Below, piece after piece: positions 1 to 8,268 of a stretch of 64,000 nt of DNA. Within the stretch, counting starts at the first letter, position 1. Each line of letters begins with the position of its first letter. The stretch covers positions 1-64,000 of the forward strand of contig NKJD01000007.1 of NCBI GenBank assembly GCA_002256385.1. The letters run 5' to 3'. The translations under genes and the position numbers were made by a program. The DNA comes from Flavobacterium sp. BFFFF2. GTDB lineage: Bacteria > Bacteroidota > Bacteroidia > Flavobacteriales > Flavobacteriaceae. Under the pieces are notes generated by a model. That model was not told the origin of the DNA. It did not search any database and was given only the letters and a program-made list of their open reading frames with translations.

Positions 1-564
<564 letters not shown>

Positions 565-704
565 ATGTTATTATAATTTTTTGACAAGGGAATCATATTT
601 CTTAAAACAAAAAATAGCGACTCTTACTCTCTTATTTATGCTGTCAATCCAATATGTCTATGAACGTGTCTTTTCTCTATTTCGCTTCATTCTCAAAGCG
701 GGTG

Positions 705-734
705 CAAAAGTACAAAAATTTTAATACCAAACAA
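705..734 (-). promoter_or_regulatory. rRNA promoter P1 (Bacteroidota sigma-A type)
   Basis: On the minus strand, TTG at 734-732 is followed by exactly 19 bp and then TACTTTTG at 712-705. This matches the Bacteroidota consensus TTG-N17-23-TAnnTTTG. It points into the 16S gene, with a predicted start near 698 and a leader of about 130 nt before the mature 16S. Confidence 0.85.
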
Positions 735-820
735 GAAAAAGGAAAAAAATTTTAAATCTTTTTTTAAACCCCGATTTCTCTATGAACGTACCAACAAAAT
801 CTATCCCTTTTTGCGGACTG

Positions 821-850
821 CAAATGTACAACCATTTATATTCTCACCAA
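821..850 (-). promoter_or_regulatory. rRNA promoter P2 (Bacteroidota sigma-A type)
   Basis: On the minus strand, TTG at 850-848, a 19-bp spacer and TACATTTG at 828-821 form a second full match to the Bacteroidota consensus, 116 bp upstream of P1. The bases downstream of both promoters share CTATGAACGT on the plus strand (about 657 and 779), so P1 and P2 look like copies of one duplicated module. Confidence 0.82.
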
Positions 851-936
851 ACTTTTTCTAATAAAAATATACACTTTTTTTTAAACATCTAACAATCAGT
901 CGAATGTTCAAATGTTGAATGTTGGAATGTTACATT

Positions 937-1052
937 CCGAACAAATATTACTTGAAATAGACACTTTGCTACCGCTAAACCACTCCGAGCCCACCCTTAG
1001 AGCAAAGGTATTCTTCTCTTATATAAGGTGTGATTCATTTTGTTATAAAATG
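937..1052. repeat. Degenerate ~115-bp repeat, copy R1
   Basis: First of at least three well-preserved copies of an interspersed unit. In plus-strand order the shared blocks are CGAACAAAT..TTACTTGA, a block with CCGCTA.ACCACTCCG.GCCCACCCTTA, GCAAAGGTATTCTTCTC, TATATAAGGTGTGATTC and TTTTGTTATAAAATG. On the minus strand the GCAAAGGTA block (1002-1010) reads TACCTTTG, an exact TAnnTTTG -7 element, but no TTG is found at the -33 position. No stable coding frame is shared between copies. Confidence 0.75.
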
Positions 1053-1112
1053 AGGTTTCAAGTTTCAGGTTTCAAGTTTCAGGTTTCAAGTTTCAGGTTT
1101 CAGGTTTCAAGT
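1053..1112. repeat. Heptanucleotide array (GTTTCAA/GTTTCAG)
   Basis: About eight tandem 7-mers of the form GTTTCAA or GTTTCAG lie directly after repeat R1; a short remnant recurs near 1147-1160. The 7-bp period and composition resemble the larger ACTTTCA/ACTTTCG array at about 16735-16905. Any open frame across it is repeat-encoded. Confidence 0.85.
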
Positions 1113-1164
1113 TTTCCTTCGTACCGTTCGACCTTTGGCCTCAGGTCAGGTTTCAAGTTATTTC

Positions 1165-1280
1165 CCGAACACAAATTACTTGATCCAGACCATCAGCTCC
1201 CGCTAGACCACTCCGTGCCCACCCTTAACGCAAAGGTATTCTTCTCATATATAAGGTGTGATTCCTTTTGTTATAAAATG
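1165..1280. repeat. Degenerate ~115-bp repeat, copy R2
   Basis: Second copy of the R1 unit, with the same blocks in the same order: CGAACACAAATTACTTGA, the CCGCTAGACCACTCCG block, GCAAAGGTATTCTTCTC at 1230-1246, TATATAAGGTGTGATTCC and TTTTGTTATAAAATG ending at 1280. It matches R1 closely over about 115 bp. The minus-strand TACCTTTG is at 1238-1231. Confidence 0.75.
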
Positions 1281-1316
1281 GCGTTGGAAGTCCAAAGTCG
1301 AAAGCCGAAAGTCTTT

Positions 1317-1433
1317 CCCCAAACAAATAATACTAGAACCAAACACCTTGTTCCCGCAAGACCACTCCGTGCCCTCCCCTATGGCAAAGGTATGCTCCCC
1401 ATATATAAGTAGCGATTCCCTTTGTTATAAAAG
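1317..1433. repeat. Degenerate ~115-bp repeat, copy R3
   Basis: Third copy of the unit, more diverged. It keeps AAACAAATAATACTAGA, CCCGCAAGACCACTCCGTGC, GGCAAAGGTATGC (TACCTTTG on the minus strand at 1392-1385), CATATATAAGTAGCGATTCC and TTTGTTATAAAA. It is separated from R2 by 7-mer remnants (AAAGTCG, AAAGCCG, AAAGTC at about 1291-1312). Confidence 0.7.
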
Positions 1434-1519
1434 AAAGTTGAAAGTTGGAAAATTTGTTTCGCGATTCAACTTAAAAAATTCATCATTCAAAATTCATCAT
1501 TCAACCCTGATAGCCATCG

Positions 1520-1595
1520 AGGCAAAATTTCACAAAAAGTCCCCCAAGGAAAAGATATTCTTACTCTACATAGGAGGTGATTCCTTCTGTTATCA
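1520..1595. repeat. Degenerate repeat, copy R4 (partial)
   Basis: Fourth, most diverged and partial copy. It keeps GGAAAAGATATTCTTACTC, a TAGGAGGTGATTCC block (matching the TAAGGTGTGATTCC of R1/R2) and TTCTGTTATCAA. Between R3 and R4 lie 7-mer remnants (GAAAGTT) and the direct repeat AAAATTCATCATTC, repeated twice at about 1477-1503. After R4, 7-mers of the form ACTTTTG or ACTTTCG recur at 1652-1678. Apart from these repeats and the two rRNA promoters I see nothing in 565-1690. Confidence 0.5.
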
Positions 1596-1693
1596 ATTAC
1601 AAGTAAGAGGTAGCTAATTGACTATTGCCTAATGGCTTTTGGCTGTTGCCTACTTTTGACTTTTGACTTTCGGCTTTAGACTAATTTTTAAAC

Positions 1694-1701
1694 TACTTTT
1701 G
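1694..1701 (+). promoter_or_regulatory. Putative -7 element for mnmA
   Basis: TACTTTTG matches TAnnTTTG, 23 bp before the mnmA ATG. No TTG lies at the expected -33 spacing; the nearest one upstream is 28 bp away. It is supported only by the -7 match and position. Confidence 0.45.
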
Positions 1702-1724
1702 CATCCTGATTAAATAACATCGAA

Positions 1725-2915
1725 ATGAAACGTGTCGTAGTAGGACTTTCTGGCGGGGTTGATTCAAGTGTGGCAGCCTATTTGTTGCAACAGCAAGGCT
1801 ATGAAGTAATTGGATTGTTCATGAAAAATTGGCATGATGAATCAGTGACATTATCCAATGAATGTCCTTGGCTCGAAGACAGTAATGATGCATTATTAGT
1901 TGCCGAAAAATTAGGCATTCCCTTTCAAACCGTTGACCTCAGCGAAACTTATCAAGAACGGATTGTCGATTATATGTTCCGCGAATATGAACAAGGTCGC
2001 ACGCCCAATCCGGATGTGCTGTGCAATCGGGAAATTAAATTTGATGTATTTTTAAAAATTGCTCTTGATTTAGGGGCAGATTTTGTTGCAACTGGGCATT
2101 ATTGCCAAAAAACGAGTATCGAAGTTGAAGGAAACAGCATCTATCAATTACGAGCTGGTGCCGATGGAAATAAAGACCAATCTTATTTTTTATGTCAATT
2201 GTCGCAATCCCAATTAAGCAAAGCTTTATTCCCAATCGGTCACCTGACCAAACCACAAGTACGAGACATTGCGGAATCGCTTGACCTCATTACCGCCACA
2301 AAAAAAGATTCGCAAGGGTTGTGTTTTATTGGCAAAGTCAGTTTGCCCGATTTTTTGCAACAAAAATTAAAACCCAAAGAAGGGAATTTATTTGAAATTC
2401 AAGCTGATCAGGAAGTATTTAAACAAATAAACAAGCAGGTAGCTAATTTTGAAAATCAACTCCATCATCAAGCTACTCCATTTAAGTATAAACCTGAAAT
2501 GGGCCGATTGGCAGGCAAACACCAAGGCGCACATTATTATACCATAGGGCAACGAAAAGGCCTGAATATTGGAGGGACACCAGAACCTCTGTTTGTCATC
2601 GGATTGCGGGTTGATACCAATGAAATATATACTGGTCAAGGCGCCAATCATCCAGGATTGTTCCGTAAAACTTTGCAAGTAAAACCCAACGAAGTGCATT
2701 GGATTAGGACAGATTTAGCCTTGAAAAGCGGTGAAACTATGCATGTAATGGCTCGCATCCGGTATCGCCAAGCGCTACAACCAGCCTTTTTGTATGCATT
2801 TGACAATGCTTTTTATGTTGATTTTGACACCCCCCAATCCGCCATTACTGCTGGACAATTTGTGGCTTGGTATGTTGAAGATGAACTGTTGGGATCTGGG
2901 ATAATATCCGAATAA
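1725..2915 (+). CDS. mnmA: tRNA-specific 2-thiouridylase MnmA
   Basis: MnmA thiolates uridine 34 at C2 in tRNA(Lys/Glu/Gln), a wobble modification in the cytoplasm. The 396-residue product has the N-terminal PP-loop SGGVDSS (residues 9-15) that binds ATP. It has the nucleophile Cys100 in PNPDVLC and the second catalytic Cys200 in SQGLCFIG, so the disulfide relay pair is intact. The length is somewhat above the usual ~360-370 residues because of an insertion around residues 215-260. The ATG at 1725 puts the PP-loop at the normal distance from the N-terminus. The gene is monocistronic and converges on maf with only 10 bp between the stop codons. Confidence 0.95.
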   Translation: MKRVVVGLSGGVDSSVAAYLLQQQGYEVIGLFMKNWHDESVTLSNECPWLEDSNDALLVAEKLGIPFQTVDLSETYQERIVDYMFREYEQGRTPNPDVLCNREIKFDVFLKIALDLGADFVATGHYCQKTSIEVEGNSIYQLRAGADGNKDQSYFLCQLSQSQLSKALFPIGHLTKPQVRDIAESLDLITATKKDSQGLCFIGKVSLPDFLQQKLKPKEGNLFEIQADQEVFKQINKQVANFENQLHHQATPFKYKPEMGRLAGKHQGAHYYTIGQRKGLNIGGTPEPLFVIGLRVDTNEIYTGQGANHPGLFRKTLQVKPNEVHWIRTDLALKSGETMHVMARIRYRQALQPAFLYAFDNAFYVDFDTPQSAITAGQFVAWYVEDELLGSGIISE

Positions 2916-2925
2916 TTCAAAGTTA

Positions 2926-3513
2926 TTATTCTTCCATCATTTCGAGTATGGCTTGATATACTTTTTGCGTTGGCAAACCTACGACATTTGTATAAGAACC
3001 TTCAATCGATTCAATCCCAACAAAACCACTCCACTCTTGAATGCCATAAGCACCTGCCTTGTCTAAAGGTTGAAACTGATCAACATAAAATGCAATCATA
3101 CTAGGTGATAATTCTGTAAAGCGAACTTTTGTTATATCGTGAATGAACTGTGTCTTTTCTGCTGTTTTAAGACATACTGACGTGATCACTTCATGGGTCG
3201 AACCACTTAATTCTCCCAACATCTGAATGGCTTCTGACCGATCCTTTGGTTTGCCTAATGCTTTCTGTTGGTGCCAAACAATGGTGTCACTGGTAATCAA
3301 CAATTCATTTTCAGCAAGATCATGATGCGCATTCGCCTTTAATTCAGATAAATATTGGGTAATTTCAACTCCAAATAGTTCCGGTGAAAATGTTTCTTCA
3401 ACCTCACGAATCCGTAACTCAAAAGGGAGTCCCATGTCACGGAAAAATTGTTGCCGGCGGGGTGATCCTGAAGCCAAAACAAGTGTAAATGGAAATTGAT
3501 CTTGATTAAACAT
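2926..3513 (-). CDS. maf: Maf/YhdE-type nucleoside triphosphate pyrophosphatase
   Basis: Maf proteins hydrolyse dTTP, UTP or modified nucleotides to monophosphates and act as house-cleaning enzymes. At 195 residues the product has the family length. It carries the signature LASGSPRR (residues 13-20) and a TSDTIV motif with the general base Asp76, followed by the KPKDR block. A GAYGIQ motif sits near residue 155. It overlaps the upstream prenyltransferase gene by 8 bp, so the two are translationally coupled. Which Maf subfamily (YhdE or YceF) cannot be settled by eye. Confidence 0.93.
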   Translation of the reverse strand: MFNQDQFPFTLVLASGSPRRQQFFRDMGLPFELRIREVEETFSPELFGVEITQYLSELKANAHHDLAENELLITSDTIVWHQQKALGKPKDRSEAIQMLGELSGSTHEVITSVCLKTAEKTQFIHDITKVRFTELSPSMIAFYVDQFQPLDKAGAYGIQEWSGFVGIESIEGSYTNVVGLPTQKVYQAILEMMEE

Positions 3514-4438
3514 GGTTTGAAATGGAATAAGTAATCACGTAGAGAGCTGCCAAACCTAAAACCAACATGATTTTGAGCAACATGCTGAGCATGGCAAATT
3601 CTTTCTTCTCCGTTGCCTTTATTATTTTAAAAACAAAGAAAACCAAAGGCGCTATCACTACTATTAACAGGTAAATTACAGCCAAATAATGTTGATTAAC
3701 CATTAAATTGCTATAAGTATAATATACTAAATAGAGCACCAATAAGCTACTCAAAGAAGCAAGCACAATTGCCGTTTTTCTCAAACCAATAACCAAAGGC
3801 AAGGTATTATGACCTTGTTGTGCATCGCCTTTTATATCTTCCATATCTTTTACCATTTCACGAAACAACGTAAGTATAAAAGCATATACAGCCATATCCG
3901 TTAATATCAAGAACAAAGTCGCCATTTGCGATTTGGTTTCAGGAAAAATTACTGGTATCAAATCAAAAATCGGGACCATTAGCTGCGACAAAGCGACCAT
4001 AAAGGCAATCAGAATATTGCCAACAAGTAATGACCCTTTAAAACTGGTAGCATATAAATATAAGGTAGCAGCGGACAATACAAAAAGCCCGAAAAAAATG
4101 GGTTTGTCAATATAATTTGACAACCAATATCCAAGGCCTACGCCGCCAACTGTTAAGACAAAATAAGCGTTGTAAGCAGCTGTTTCAGAAATAGACTTGC
4201 CCACTGGATTTTTATCGGTACCATTAACAGCATCAACTGATTGGTCTTGAATGTTGTTGATGATGTAACCGCCTGCCGCTATGAAAACAGTTGACAAAAC
4301 AAGTGCCCAAATGTAGCCGTCACCTAAAGCAGTAGGGATAAAATTCCCCTTTAAAAATACATAATGCAATAACAATTGAGCTATTGCTAATAAAAAAAGG
4401 TTCGGAAAACGAACCAATTTGAAAATTTCTTTTATCAT
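3506..4438 (-). CDS. UbiA-family prenyltransferase
   Basis: Integral membrane prenyltransferase of 310 residues with about eight or nine hydrophobic segments. The first Asp-rich motif is NNIQDQSVD (residues 61-69), matching NxxxDxxxD. The second is DMEDIKGD near residue 197. Both bind Mg-diphosphate. Bacteroidota homologues are usually annotated as geranylgeranylglycerol-phosphate geranylgeranyltransferase-like; substrate is not visible from sequence, and menaquinone, heme O or another acceptor remains possible. It overlaps maf by 8 bp and follows a small membrane protein gene by 10 bp, so the three form one minus-strand operon. Confidence 0.85.
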   Translation of the reverse strand: MIKEIFKLVRFPNLFLLAIAQLLLHYVFLKGNFIPTALGDGYIWALVLSTVFIAAGGYIINNIQDQSVDAVNGTDKNPVGKSISETAAYNAYFVLTVGGVGLGYWLSNYIDKPIFFGLFVLSAATLYLYATSFKGSLLVGNILIAFMVALSQLMVPIFDLIPVIFPETKSQMATLFLILTDMAVYAFILTLFREMVKDMEDIKGDAQQGHNTLPLVIGLRKTAIVLASLSSLLVLYLVYYTYSNLMVNQHYLAVIYLLIVVIAPLVFFVFKIIKATEKKEFAMLSMLLKIMLVLGLAALYVITYSISNHV

Positions 4439-4448
4439 AAAAAATTGG

Positions 4449-4907
4449 TCAAATTACCTCTTCGGTTTGTTGAACAAAATCAGGAAAACGATCTGGATGT
4501 AAATCAGCTAAAACTTGAGTAATGGCTTTTTGAAAAGCCTGTAGTTCATTTTTTTGGGCTTCATTAAATCGGTATTTAAAATTAATACCGCCTCTGCAAT
4601 GAACCACTAAGGTATAATGATAGTATTTACCAAAAAAAGCATAAAAGAAACCAACAATAACCGATAAAAACAGGGAAATACTTAACAATTCAGACAACGT
4701 ATTCAATTTGACTAAATAGTAAATGAGTATCAAGAAACTAATCGCATAAATAAGAATGTTTTTACGAAGGCTACTCCTTTTGTACAGGCCCAATCGTTTA
4801 ATATCCGAGGTCGGGACCGTTTTTTTAAACATAAAACGGCGAATGGTTATTTCTTCCTTGTCCACCCATCCGATTTCATTAGCAAAAGGTAATTCAATCT
4901 TCTCCAT
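4449..4907 (-). CDS. Small membrane protein of unknown function
   Basis: Not recognised. The 152-residue product has a basic N-terminal region, then two hydrophobic segments (about residues 51-67 and 73-93) separated by a very short turn, and a soluble tail with an HYTLVVHCRGG strand. This hairpin-in-the-membrane layout followed by a beta-rich domain resembles small PH-like membrane proteins, but no diagnostic motif is present. It is first in the operon with the UbiA-family gene and maf. A one-mismatch -7 element (TACTTTCG on the minus strand) lies near 4940-4947. Confidence 0.6.
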   Translation of the reverse strand: MEKIELPFANEIGWVDKEEITIRRFMFKKTVPTSDIKRLGLYKRSSLRKNILIYAISFLILIYYLVKLNTLSELLSISLFLSVIVGFFYAFFGKYYHYTLVVHCRGGINFKYRFNEAQKNELQAFQKAITQVLADLHPDRFPDFVQQTEEVI

Positions 4908-5029
4908 GTAGGTGCATTTATTTGGGGTTGCTAACAGCAGCGAAAGTAAGGAATAGGCTGGTCATTTTTGTTAAAAAATCTTAAAACTATCTTAAAAATA
5001 TTATTAACAAATAGTGGTAATTTACATCA

Positions 5030-5896
5030 TTACAACGAAATACGCTCTAAAGCAAATGCAATTAAAGCATCTATAGCCTTGTAAGGATCAGTGCTAAAAG
5101 TACCAGTTGCTCTGTTTGCTATAATGGCATTTAATGACAAACAATGGTGCCCTAGCAACCGACCAAGTCCATAAATGGCCGCTGTTTCCATCTCTAAATT
5201 GGTCATTCGCAAGCCATTGTAATTAAATTGATCCATTTTATTATTGAGCATTGGATCTTGGATATCAAGACGAACTACGCGCCCTTGTGGGCCATAAAAT
5301 CCGCCCGCAGTGCCTGTGAATCCTTCAAAAAGCAATTCCGATTTGAATTTATGGAGTAGCATTTCACTTGCTGCAACTACATAAGGCCTACCTTTACGCA
5401 AGTCCCAATCGGTTTGCGCAATAAAGGCCTCTTCAATTGCTGTATCGGTAATATGGTCAATTAAATAAGACCGAAGCATATTATCAAGGCCCAATCCATG
5501 GGTTGAAGCCACAAAATGATCAACGGGAATATCTGCTTGTAAAGAACCAGATGTCCCTACACGAACAATGGACAATTGCGTTAATTGATCCTTGGGCTTA
5601 CGCGTTTCAAAATCTACATTGACCAAGGCATCCAACTCATTCATGACAATATCAATATTATCAGGACCTATCCCAGTTGATAGCACCGTGATTCTCTTGC
5701 CTTTATATGAGCCCGTCTGCGTTTTGAACTCCCGCTTTTGTTGGGTAAATTCTATGGAGTCAAAATGCTGGGTTATTTTATCAACTCGGTTTTGGTCACC
5801 AACAAAAATAAGGTCGTTGGCAATTTGACCTGGCTTTAAATTGAGGTGATAAACACTTCCGTCGGGGTTTAGTATTAATTCAGATGCTGCAATCAT
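5030..5896 (-). CDS. Nucleoside phosphorylase, uridine phosphorylase-like
   Basis: NP-I family enzyme that cleaves a nucleoside with phosphate to a base and ribose-1-phosphate (pyrimidine salvage). The 288-residue product has the phosphate-site block RVGTSGSLQ (112-120). It has FYGPQGR (200-206), whose Gln and Arg correspond to the uracil-recognising pair of E. coli Udp, and NLEMETA (233-239), the ribose-binding EMET motif. These favour a uridine rather than purine substrate. The gene lies 5 bp behind the SUI1-like gene on the same strand and is probably cotranscribed with it. No clear terminator is seen in the 120 bp downstream. Confidence 0.85.
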   Translation of the reverse strand: MIAASELILNPDGSVYHLNLKPGQIANDLIFVGDQNRVDKITQHFDSIEFTQQKREFKTQTGSYKGKRITVLSTGIGPDNIDIVMNELDALVNVDFETRKPKDQLTQLSIVRVGTSGSLQADIPVDHFVASTHGLGLDNMLRSYLIDHITDTAIEEAFIAQTDWDLRKGRPYVVAASEMLLHKFKSELLFEGFTGTAGGFYGPQGRVVRLDIQDPMLNNKMDQFNYNGLRMTNLEMETAAIYGLGRLLGHHCLSLNAIIANRATGTFSTDPYKAIDALIAFALERISL

Positions 5897-5901
5897 ATTT
5901 A

Positions 5902-6237
5902 TTATCCTCCTACTCTTTTTACTTGAAATCCTTTTTGTTTTAAAAATGCCATAATCTGTTGGCGAAAATCACCTTGAAACAACATTTCGCCTTCTTTAAA
6001 TGTGCCGCCTACACTCCATTTTACCTTTATTTCTTTGGCCATAGATTTGGCCATCTCATCGGAACCGATAAAGCCTGTAATGCGGGTGACCGGCTTTCCT
6101 TTGCGTTTTTCATAATGACAACACAAAGGCTCTTTTTGTATCGATTCATCTGCCAATTCTTCTATTTCTTCGGAAAGATTGGTATCAGAAACAACATGTT
6201 CCGGAAACAAATGACGCAATTGATCTTGTAAATCCAT
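5902..6237 (-). CDS. SUI1/YciH-like translation factor
   Basis: Bacterial homologue of eukaryotic eIF1 (YciH family), thought to affect fidelity of start-site selection. The C-terminal half carries the SUI1 fold signature: KRKGKPVTRITGF, a GTFKEGEMLFQGD block and the terminal KGFQVKRVGG. The ATG at 6237 (111 residues) is preferred to an upstream in-frame start at 6267. The longer form would begin inside the perfect hairpin at 6251-6271 and would add an unrelated hydrophobic stretch. The uridine phosphorylase-like gene follows after 5 bp. A TAAATTTG -7 element lies on the minus strand at 6302-6295. Confidence 0.85.
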   Translation of the reverse strand: MDLQDQLRHLFPEHVVSDTNLSEEIEELADESIQKEPLCCHYEKRKGKPVTRITGFIGSDEMAKSMAKEIKVKWSVGGTFKEGEMLFQGDFRQQIMAFLKQKGFQVKRVGG

Positions 6238-6250
6238 GATAAAAATAAAA

Positions 6251-6271
6251 AAGTTTGAGAAACTCAAACTT
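6251..6271 (-). terminator. Perfect hairpin with U-tract between 6321-gene and SUI1 gene
   Basis: AAGTTTGAG and CTCAAACTT form a 9-bp perfect stem with a 3-nt loop. On the minus strand the stem runs straight into a T-rich stretch (TTTTTTATTTTTAT), the form of an intrinsic terminator for the rimO operon. It ends only about 14 bp before the SUI1 ATG at 6237, and a TAAATTTG -7 element lies upstream at 6302-6295. It could therefore also act inside the SUI1 leader. Confidence 0.7.
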
Positions 6272-6320
6272 AAATAAGTACTTTATAAAGGGGGCAAATT
6301 TAAATCATTTTACCCAATTA

Positions 6321-6821
6321 TTAGCGGCGATTTTTTAACTCTAACAATCTTTTTGCCCGATCGTCAATCATCGCTTTATAGGTAACCTTTTGATTTTTAT
6401 TTAATAAGGTCATAATGTCTGAGTCCAATTTGGATAAAACAGCCTCAAGTTGAAAGATCTTTTCATCTTGTGAATCACCTTCTTTATCCAAAATGGCATT
6501 TTGCTTTTTTAATGATTCACTTAACAACTGGTTGATGGCATATTCTTGTAGTTCATCTAAAGTCAACTCTTTTTTTAGCTTTTCTTTCATTGCTTTCTCC
6601 TGACTTTCATGCATTTTAGCCAGATTCGCTTTCATTTGACGTTCACGGTCTTTTTGATTTTGCATGTTATTCATGCTTGAATTGCGCATGCCACCCATAC
6701 CGCCCCCCATGCCACCATTCATGCCACCATTTGGGTATCCACCGCCATATTGGGCAAAAATCGGCATAGATGTCATCAAAAACAGCATAAAAAACACCAC
6801 AAATATTTTATTCATAACCAT
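6321..6821 (-). CDS. Secreted Gly/Met-rich helical protein
   Basis: Not recognised. The 166-residue product starts with a signal peptide ending near FAQ (about residue 24). Next comes a Gly/Met/Asn-rich stretch (about residues 25-55: GGGYPNGGMNGG and similar), then a charged helical region rich in Lys, Glu and Met. The size, Met-rich linker and helical body recall periplasmic Spy/CpxP-like proteins, but I see no LTxxQ repeat, so this is only an analogy. Its start overlaps the rimO stop by 1 bp, so it is the second gene of a two-gene operon ending at the 6251-6271 terminator. Confidence 0.65.
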   Translation of the reverse strand: MVMNKIFVVFFMLFLMTSMPIFAQYGGGYPNGGMNGGMGGGMGGMRNSSMNNMQNQKDRERQMKANLAKMHESQEKAMKEKLKKELTLDELQEYAINQLLSESLKKQNAILDKEGDSQDEKIFQLEAVLSKLDSDIMTLLNKNQKVTYKAMIDDRAKRLLELKNRR

Positions 6822-8149
6822 TATATTGAGTTTGAAATAGGTTCGGCATACAAATCAAATTCGGTCGCATCAGTGACACGAACATCCACAAATTCGCCTG
6901 TTTTCACATAAAATTGCGCAGCATCAATGAGTACTTCATTATCAACATCTGGGCTGTCAAACTCTGTCCGGCCAATAAAATAATTCCCTTCTTTGCGGTC
7001 AATAATGCATTTAAAAGTTTTGCCCACTTTTTCTTGGTTCAATTCCCAAGAAATTTGTGCTTGAATATCCATGATTTGAGCCACCCGATCTTGTTTCACC
7101 TCTTCAGGCACATCATCAACCAATTGATAGGCGTGTGTGTTTTCTTCGTGTGAATAGGTAAAACAACCCAAACGGTCAAAACGCATGGCAATCACCCAGT
7201 TTTTCAGGCACTCAAAATCGGCTTCCGTTTCACCTGGATACCCCACAATAAGCGTGGTCCTAATGGCCATTCCGGGTACTTTTTCACGAAAATTCTCTAG
7301 TAATTTGGTGGTCTTTTCTTGGGTCGTTCCTCGGCGCATCGATTGTAGGATGCTGTCTGAAATGTGCTGCAAAGGAATGTCGATATAGTGGCAAATTTTA
7401 GGCTCACGGTTCATTACATCCAATACATCCATCGGAAACCCTGATGGAAAAGCATAATGCAATCGAATCCATTCGATGCCGTCCACCTTAACTAATGCCT
7501 CGAGCAATTCTGCTAAATTTCTTTTTTTATAAATATCAAGCCCATAATAGGTTAAATCTTGGGCAATTAAAATAAGTTCTTTTACCCCTTTGGCGGCCAA
7601 TAATTCAGCTTCGTTTACTAATTTTTCAATGGGCTGAGACACATGTTTGCCGCGCATCAATGGGATGGCACAAAAACTACATGGCCGGTCACACCCTTCC
7701 GCAATTTTTAAATAAGCATAATTTTTTGGGGTAGTCGTTAAACGCTCACCCAGCAATTCGTGCCGATAATCGGCTTCTAACACTTTTAATAATTGAGGTA
7801 ATTCAGTGGTGCCAAAATACTGATCAACTTGTGGGATTTCTTTTTCCAAGTCTGGCTTGTAACGTTCAGACAAACAGCCTGTAACAAACACTTTATCAAT
7901 TAAGCCTTGTTCCTTTTTTTGAACGTATTCTAAAATGGTATTAATTGATTCCTCTTTGGCATTGTTAATAAAACCGCAGGTGTTAATGACGACTATGTTC
8001 CCTTCATCGGCGCCCGTAGCTTCATGAGTCACCTCTTTGCCACTGGCTTTTAATTGGCCCATGAGCACTTCGCTGTCGTACACGTTTTTGGAACACCCCA
8101 AAGTGATCACATTGATCTTATTATTTTTAACCGATTTTGTTCTCATCAC
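6821..8149 (-). CDS. rimO: Ribosomal protein S12 methylthiotransferase RimO
   Basis: Radical-SAM enzyme that adds a methylthio group to an aspartate of ribosomal protein S12. The 442-residue product has the N-terminal UPF0004 domain with its cluster cysteines Cys19, Cys58 and Cys92. The radical-SAM motif CDRPCSFC (Cys153, Cys157, Cys160) follows, then a C-terminal TRAM domain (about residues 375-437). RimO is favoured over MiaB by the GCSKNVYDSE start and the SCAIP-type region after the radical-SAM motif. The start at 8149 overlaps nothing coding once rlmD is started at 8269. Confidence 0.95.
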   Translation of the reverse strand: MMRTKSVKNNKINVITLGCSKNVYDSEVLMGQLKASGKEVTHEATGADEGNIVVINTCGFINNAKEESINTILEYVQKKEQGLIDKVFVTGCLSERYKPDLEKEIPQVDQYFGTTELPQLLKVLEADYRHELLGERLTTTPKNYAYLKIAEGCDRPCSFCAIPLMRGKHVSQPIEKLVNEAELLAAKGVKELILIAQDLTYYGLDIYKKRNLAELLEALVKVDGIEWIRLHYAFPSGFPMDVLDVMNREPKICHYIDIPLQHISDSILQSMRRGTTQEKTTKLLENFREKVPGMAIRTTLIVGYPGETEADFECLKNWVIAMRFDRLGCFTYSHEENTHAYQLVDDVPEEVKQDRVAQIMDIQAQISWELNQEKVGKTFKCIIDRKEGNYFIGRTEFDSPDVDNEVLIDAAQFYVKTGEFVDVRVTDATEFDLYAEPISNSI

Positions 8150-8256
8150 ATGAATTTCGACGGCAAAAATACATCTTTAGTATCAAAAAAATAGGCGTTC
8201 GCTCCTTAAGGATGAAACAAAATTGTCTGAAGCCTTTTTACAGTCGCCGCTTTGTC

Positions 8257-8264
8257 TATTTTTG
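8257..8264 (+). promoter_or_regulatory. Putative -7 element at the rlmD start
   Basis: TATTTTTG matches TAnnTTTG and lies 4 bp before the ATG at 8269. The expected transcription start would coincide with, or lie a base or two from, the start codon, which suggests a leaderless mRNA. No TTG is at the expected -33 spacing. Confidence 0.45.
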
Positions 8265-8268
8265 CAAC

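Noticed and set aside
1571..1584. AGGAGGTGATTCC in R4, which resembles the anti-Shine-Dalgarno end of 16S rRNA (complement strand)
   Set aside because: Equivalent sites in R1-R3 read AAGGTGTGATTC or AAGTAGCGATTC, so the match arises from drift within the repeat. No other 16S 3' sequence is present around it.
912..1617. Two open reading frames (912-1412 and 1258-1617, plus strand)
   Set aside because: They run through the R1-R4 repeats and heptamer arrays. Their products are translated repeats without a fold-like pattern, start signals or a shared frame.
2388..2699. Minus-strand reading frame inside mnmA
   Set aside because: It is a shadow of a strongly supported gene, with no family features.
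2910..2931. Weak hairpin between mnmA and maf (GAATAAT/ATTATTC)
   Set aside because: The stem is only A-T pairs apart from one G-C and no T-run follows, so a terminator cannot be claimed.
8137..8268. N-terminal extension of RlmD
   Set aside because: The extra 44 residues have no family counterpart and the stretch carries the TATTTTTG -7 element and overlaps the rimO start.
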